Shown: positions 60,736 to 64,000 of the stretch, one piece after another
Layout of the letters: each line of letters starts with the position of its first letter
Numbering within the stretch: position 1 is the stretch's first letter
Source: Ktedonobacterales bacterium
GTDB lineage: Bacteria > Chloroflexota > Ktedonobacteria > Ktedonobacterales > Ktedonobacteraceae
Direction of reading: 5' to 3'
Assembly (NCBI GenBank): GCA_027451525.1
Contig: DAIDJF010000001.1
Location: forward strand, 167,186-231,185
Length of the DNA: 64,000 nucleotides
The notes under the pieces: generated by a model
Told to the model about the DNA's origin: nothing
Seen by the model: only the letters and a program-made list of their open reading frames with translations
Databases searched by the model: none
Made by a program: the position numbers and the translations under genes

Positions 60736-61833
60736 TTATGCGTCTATGCTCTCTTTTACTACATCTGCAACTGCATCTTCTTGTGTTGGTGAAACTTCAT
60801 CTGCTAAACGTACTCCACGAAGGTTGACCAGGATATAAATTCCAGAAAGTAGCGTCAGTACGCCTGCTGCTACGAAAAAGATACTGATCGAGTTCAGCGA
60901 GAAACCGCTGAGATTGATGTGTAATGCATGTAATACGGTACTGCTCAAGTAGCCTGTCACAAAAATGGAGCAGATGGATGCGAGCGAAACGCAGGGCGAG
61001 AGCGTGGCAAATGCGCGTCCAACAAGCTCTCGTGGTGTTGCGTGTAAAAGTAGTGGAGCTACCACAACACCTATCCCTGCATTGAGAATGCCTATCAGGC
61101 ATGCCAAAATCGTGGCAGGAATGATATTGGCTTGCAAGGCCAGCGTGATGACGACTATGCCCCAGAGCACTGATGATAGTCCCAGCACTTTTGCCTCGCC
61201 GATGCGATGGGCATATTTACCGCCCAGAGCAGCACCGATCACGCCGCCTATGCCGGGTGCGGAGACCAGGAAGCCATAGAAAAGCGTGCTGGCATGGAGA
61301 TTTTGGGCAAGAAAGAAATAGTAGAGTGTATTGATGACACCCGCTCCAAACATAAAGACCATGCCGCTCAGAATGAGTGTGCGCAGAATACGATTGTTGA
61401 AACTGAAGTGTATGCCCGCGAAAAACTCGCGAAAGAAGTTTGGTTGTTGTTCTGGTTCAGAACTTCTGGCTGCTTGCGGTGCGCGTATCAAAAGAATGGC
61501 GAGGAAGGAGGCAAGAAAGGAGAGTGCGTTAATCAGGATTGCCCAATGGACGCCAAAGCCAACGAACAGCAAACTGGCAAGCGGCGGACCAACAATATAG
61601 GCGAGATTACCTGCGATCCCACTCATGCCTGTGGCCTGCGTGCGTTGCTCTTCTGGCACGAGGTCTCCGATCAGGGCAATTTCGGCTGGATTGAAGAGTT
61701 GAGCACAGATACTCGCCAGCGCGACCAGGATGTAGGTAATAAGCAGTTGGACGATGGGTGAATGGATGAGTGCGGGAATGGGGAGAATATGTCCTATGCT
61801 TGACAAATGAATGGATGCGGTACAATATATCAA
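60736..61833 (-). CDS. N-terminally truncated MFS exporter (MFS_3/EntS-like)
   Basis: A 365-codon frame with about ten hydrophobic helices. FNPAEIALIGDLVPEEQRTQA and YIVGPPLASLLFVGFG are typical of MFS_3 exporters, but these normally have about 70-80 more residues with helices 1-2 and motif A. Here the frame opens at a TTG with no RBS, an in-frame stop lies about 35 nt upstream of that, and its first ~14 residues are not MFS-like. The promoter and 5' part of the cupredoxin gene occupy the place where the start should be. Probably a decayed gene. Confidence 0.7.
   Translation of the reverse strand: MIYCTASIHLSSIGHILPIPALIHSPIVQLLITYILVALASICAQLFNPAEIALIGDLVPEEQRTQATGMSGIAGNLAYIVGPPLASLLFVGFGVHWAILINALSFLASFLAILLIRAPQAARSSEPEQQPNFFREFFAGIHFSFNNRILRTLILSGMVFMFGAGVINTLYYFFLAQNLHASTLFYGFLVSAPGIGGVIGAALGGKYAHRIGEAKVLGLSSVLWGIVVITLALQANIIPATILACLIGILNAGIGVVVAPLLLHATPRELVGRAFATLSPCVSLASICSIFVTGYLSSTVLHALHINLSGFSLNSISIFFVAAGVLTLLSGIYILVNLRGVRLADEVSPTQEDAVADVVKESIDA
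61800..61828 (+). promoter_or_regulatory. Promoter of the cupredoxin lipoprotein gene
   Basis: TTGACA (61800-61805), 17-bp spacer, CAATAT (61823-61828), about 40 bp before the start codon. Confidence 0.6.
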
Positions 61834-61868
61834 ATAGGCGGTATATTCTTGTAGGAAGAAAGATATTC

Positions 61869-62402
61869 ATGAGAAACAATAAAAGAGCAGTATGTGCTGG
61901 AAAGAGTAGTATTACGGCTATGTTGTTGCTCGCCCTGGTTGTGTTGCTAGCTGCTTGTAGCGGTATGCGTGCATCTTCTTCCACCCAAAGTACGCCTGTT
62001 ACTCAGAGTACCGCAAGTGCTGATACTGGCGATACGATCACGTTCGCACATATCGATGAGAAGCCTAAAGCAGGTGCGGTAACAGTAGATGTTACGCTGG
62101 TAGATTTTAAGATATTTTCGAGCGTGACAACATTTCAAGTTGGCACACCATACTATTTTGTTGTGACGAATCAAGGTCCCTCGGTTCACGAATTCGCGAT
62201 TTTCCCCGATAAGGCTGATGGTTCCCCTTTGCCAATGGATGTGCAGTACGTGAATCGTTTGCTGGAGATCGAGCAGGTTGCTCCTGGCTCGACAATCAAG
62301 CTCAACTATGTTTTTTTAAAAGTGGGGCGTGATGAGATTGCCTGCCAGATGCGCGGCCACTACCAAGCAGGTATGCACCTGTCTATTGCCGTTATTCAAT
62401 AA
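61869..62402 (+). CDS. Cupredoxin-like copper-binding lipoprotein
   Basis: A 177-residue exported lipoprotein: signal peptide with lipobox LLAAC, Ser/Thr-rich linker, then a cupredoxin beta-barrel. The type 1 copper ligands are visible: H107 in SVHEFAIF and C159-x4-H164-x4-M169 in ACQMRGHYQAGMH. It should bind copper outside the membrane and carry electrons or buffer copper. ATG at 61869 is chosen because a longer frame from 61770 would put ~33 residues before the signal peptide. Confidence 0.85.
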   Translation: MRNNKRAVCAGKSSITAMLLLALVVLLAACSGMRASSSTQSTPVTQSTASADTGDTITFAHIDEKPKAGAVTVDVTLVDFKIFSSVTTFQVGTPYYFVVTNQGPSVHEFAIFPDKADGSPLPMDVQYVNRLLEIEQVAPGSTIKLNYVFLKVGRDEIACQMRGHYQAGMHLSIAVIQ

Positions 62403-62462
62403 GGTATAGCAGGCGCGTGGTGGAAAAATAATTGGAAGATGGATCAATGTATTAAAAGAGCA

Positions 62463-62500
62463 TCATGCGGCTACCTGATGCATACTGGATAACCGCATGA
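62463..62500. terminator. Hairpin between convergent genes
   Basis: TCATGCGG (62463-62470) and CCGCATGA (62493-62500), 8-bp stem between the cupredoxin and esterase stops; no U-run. Confidence 0.4.
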
Positions 62501-62518
62501 CGCAGATAGAGCCTGCTG

Positions 62519-63481
62519 CTAGTTTTTGCTAAATGCTCGTGCTAGCGCATTCATATAGTCATTGTTAAATGCCTGTGTTACTTTTGCCGCAGGAGCCATA
62601 GGAAAACCATGAAAGGCGCCGGGATACACATGCAACTCGGTGGGCACGGCAGCTCGTATCAGCCGACGAGCATACTCAAGATCTTCTTCTAAAAAGAGAT
62701 CAAGCGTGCCAACGGCAATAAATGCAGAGGGGAGACCCGCAAGATTCTCAGCACGCGCAGCGGCGGCGTAGGGCGAGACGCCAGTTCCTCCCGGTTCCTG
62801 TCCCAGAAGCGCGGCCCAGCCAAAGTGGTTGGATGCGGCTGTCCAGATATATTCTCCCGTGTGGGGATGTGGCTCGGTCGCAGTGACAGTGCGATCATCA
62901 AGCATGGGATAAATCAGGAGTTGGAAAACGAGCGGAACCTCGCCACGATCACGAGTTAGCAAGGCCAGGCATGCTGCCAATCCACCGCCCGCGCTGTCAC
63001 CCCCAATCGCGAGACGGGTCGTATCTATGCCGAGTTCACTGGCCTGTGTGTACATCCATTTCAGGGCTGCATAGCAATCCTCAACCGGGCCTGGATGTGG
63101 CGTTTCTGGAGCCAGGCGATAGTCCACCGAGACAACAGCGCAACCGATGGTTGAAGCTATCGTTTTGGCTTGTAGATCTGCCTGCTCAGCATTGCCAATG
63201 ATATAACCGCCACCGTGAATCCAGAGCAAAGCAGGCGTGGGCGTGGAGACATGTTTCGGTTGATAGACGAGTACGCGCACGTCTGGCGCATTTTGCGGAC
63301 CGGGGATATGCCGCTCACTAACAGAAATAGTGGGAAATTCTGGGGTCGCCGCCGCCATCTGGGTATTCATCTCTTTGAGAGAAGCACGAACCTGCGGCAA
63401 ATCCTCCCTATTCAAATTGAACGAAGGAAACATATCGAGCATCGGAGCGAGTTCTGGATCGACAAGATGTTTGGTTGTCAT
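62519..63481 (-). CDS. Alpha/beta hydrolase of the HSL (hormone-sensitive lipase) family
   Basis: A 320-residue cytosolic esterase: oxyanion-hole motif HGGGYIIGN, nucleophile elbow GDSAGGG (Ser), acid Asp in GTLDLFLEEDLEYAR and catalytic His in PGAFHGF. The family hydrolyses short-chain esters. AGGAGG five nt before the ATG at 63481 fixes the start; the in-frame ATG at 63508 is rejected. Monocistronic. Confidence 0.9.
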   Translation of the reverse strand: MTTKHLVDPELAPMLDMFPSFNLNREDLPQVRASLKEMNTQMAAATPEFPTISVSERHIPGPQNAPDVRVLVYQPKHVSTPTPALLWIHGGGYIIGNAEQADLQAKTIASTIGCAVVSVDYRLAPETPHPGPVEDCYAALKWMYTQASELGIDTTRLAIGGDSAGGGLAACLALLTRDRGEVPLVFQLLIYPMLDDRTVTATEPHPHTGEYIWTAASNHFGWAALLGQEPGGTGVSPYAAAARAENLAGLPSAFIAVGTLDLFLEEDLEYARRLIRAAVPTELHVYPGAFHGFPMAPAAKVTQAFNNDYMNALARAFSKN

Positions 63482-63508
63482 TGAAACCTCCTGGTGAGCA
63501 ACGTGCAA

Positions 63509-63856
63509 TGCACGTAACTTTCAGCACTGAAATAGGACGATGGGTACAGCGTCAAATGAGCGACTTCGTTGGCGTGCGTGGTATAGACATTTCTTTGTGT
63601 CTATGTAAGCGCGGCCTTCACTTTATCTTATCACTTTTCGGTTGCCTTGTGTTTCAAGCGTTGGGCTATACGGTGACGCTCGAAGCCCGTGAAGCTCCCC
63701 TAGCACGAAAGGAGGATAACGACACGACTCCCTCCTCGGCATAGGAGGCGTTCATCGTTCATGAGCATGTTTGCTCGCTTGCTCCAGTGGGAAGCTGCTG
63801 GGGTTGCTTTCGTGCGCCCTTGGACTGGTTTTTGGGGTAACAGGGATTTTCGGAAG
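63509..63856. other. Non-coding region next to the CRISPR array
   Basis: 348 bp with no gene I can support. It includes a short hairpin CCTCCT-cggcat-AGGAGG at 63731-63748 and a G-rich tract before the array. No cas gene is in the window. Confidence 0.4.
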
Positions 63857-64000
63857 AATTCCACACGGACTGCTTGCTCGCTTCACACGCCAATAGATCG
63901 GCTATCCGCATCGGTAGCTCCTCGATATTTCAATTCCACACGGACTGCTTGCTCGCTTCACACTCGAGCAGCCACGGTTGCCAGCTTTATGGAACGTGTC
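63857..64000 (-). CRISPR. Leader-distal end of a CRISPR array (two repeats visible)
   Basis: A 32-bp sequence at 63857-63888 is repeated exactly at 63932-63963, with 43 bp unique sequence between; unique sequence continues to the window edge. The second copy is preceded by ATTTC, so the full repeat is probably about 37 bp with 38-bp spacers. Read on the minus strand, the full copy ends in GGAATTGAAAT, like the usual ATTGAAAX 3' end of type I/III repeats, and the copy at 63857 is diverged at that same end, as the last repeat of an array often is. So transcription is probably leftward and the array and any cas genes lie to the right. Confidence 0.7.

Noticed and set aside
63475..63744. 89-codon plus-strand ORF next to the CRISPR array
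   Set aside because: It overlaps the start and RBS of the esterase on the other strand, has no RBS, and resembles no family.
1..64000. Insertion sequences, prophage or tRNA-associated integration sites
   Set aside because: No transposase, integrase, terminal inverted repeats or tRNA gene could be found in the window.

Overview
The window comes from a free-living bacterium, most likely a spore-forming Chloroflexota of the class Ktedonobacteria. This rests on gene style, not on a marker gene: Ser/Thr kinases fused to WD40 propellers, a kinase with an N-terminal Cys zinc ribbon, several other zinc-ribbon and pentapeptide proteins, frequent TTG/GTG starts, and about 50% G+C. No rRNA or tRNA gene was seen. 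Apart from a CRISPR edge at the far right there is no transposon or prophage; it reads as a chromosomal segment of many short operons separated by unusually symmetric hairpin terminators.

Layout. 1-3470: the start of a FabG-like reductase, then a secreted beta-propeller protein carrying four repeated C-terminal modules. 3661-7861: a three-gene operon (membrane molybdopterin oxidoreductase, a glycosyltransferase-acyltransferase fusion, a methyltransferase) that looks like glycolipid or carotenoid-type lipid tailoring. It converges, with a 212-bp overlap, on a pentapeptide-repeat protein. 9137-16554: small proteins, a MarR-SDR pair, an ASKHA-like protein, a YihY-type membrane protein, a J-domain protein, a zinc-ribbon protein and an XRE-TPR regulator. 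16949-21522: topoisomerase IV (parE-parC). 21590-26710: DinB, DUF4342, EVE and PolX-N-domain proteins with two aminotransferases.

27062-33379: an anchored protein of unknown role, a WD40 kinase interrupted by one in-frame TGA, and a zinc-ribbon dynamin-like GTPase. 33463-33724 carries, on the minus strand, what looks like a structured non-coding RNA with recurring UGGGGG hexaloops and its own terminator; this is the most interesting unexplained element. 33858-39923: a GH31 alpha-glucosidase and a complete ECF vitamin-type transporter (S-like, A1, A2, T). 40244-46777: an alanine-glyoxylate-type aminotransferase, a decaprenyl-phosphate phosphoribosyltransferase with a phosphodiester glycosidase, and an intact WD40 kinase.

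46847-55319: a catabolic operon (IclR regulator, class III CoA-transferase, HMG-CoA-lyase-family enzyme, complete Liv-type ABC importer) suited to uptake and cleavage of a branched hydroxy-dicarboxylic acid. 55316-57946: an MFS exporter and a divergent LacI regulator with two identical palindromic operators between them. 58177-63481: a PAS-GAF-PAS-PAS histidine kinase, a 5'-truncated MFS exporter, a cupredoxin lipoprotein and an HSL-type esterase. The last 150 bases are the leader-distal end of a CRISPR array that runs off the window.
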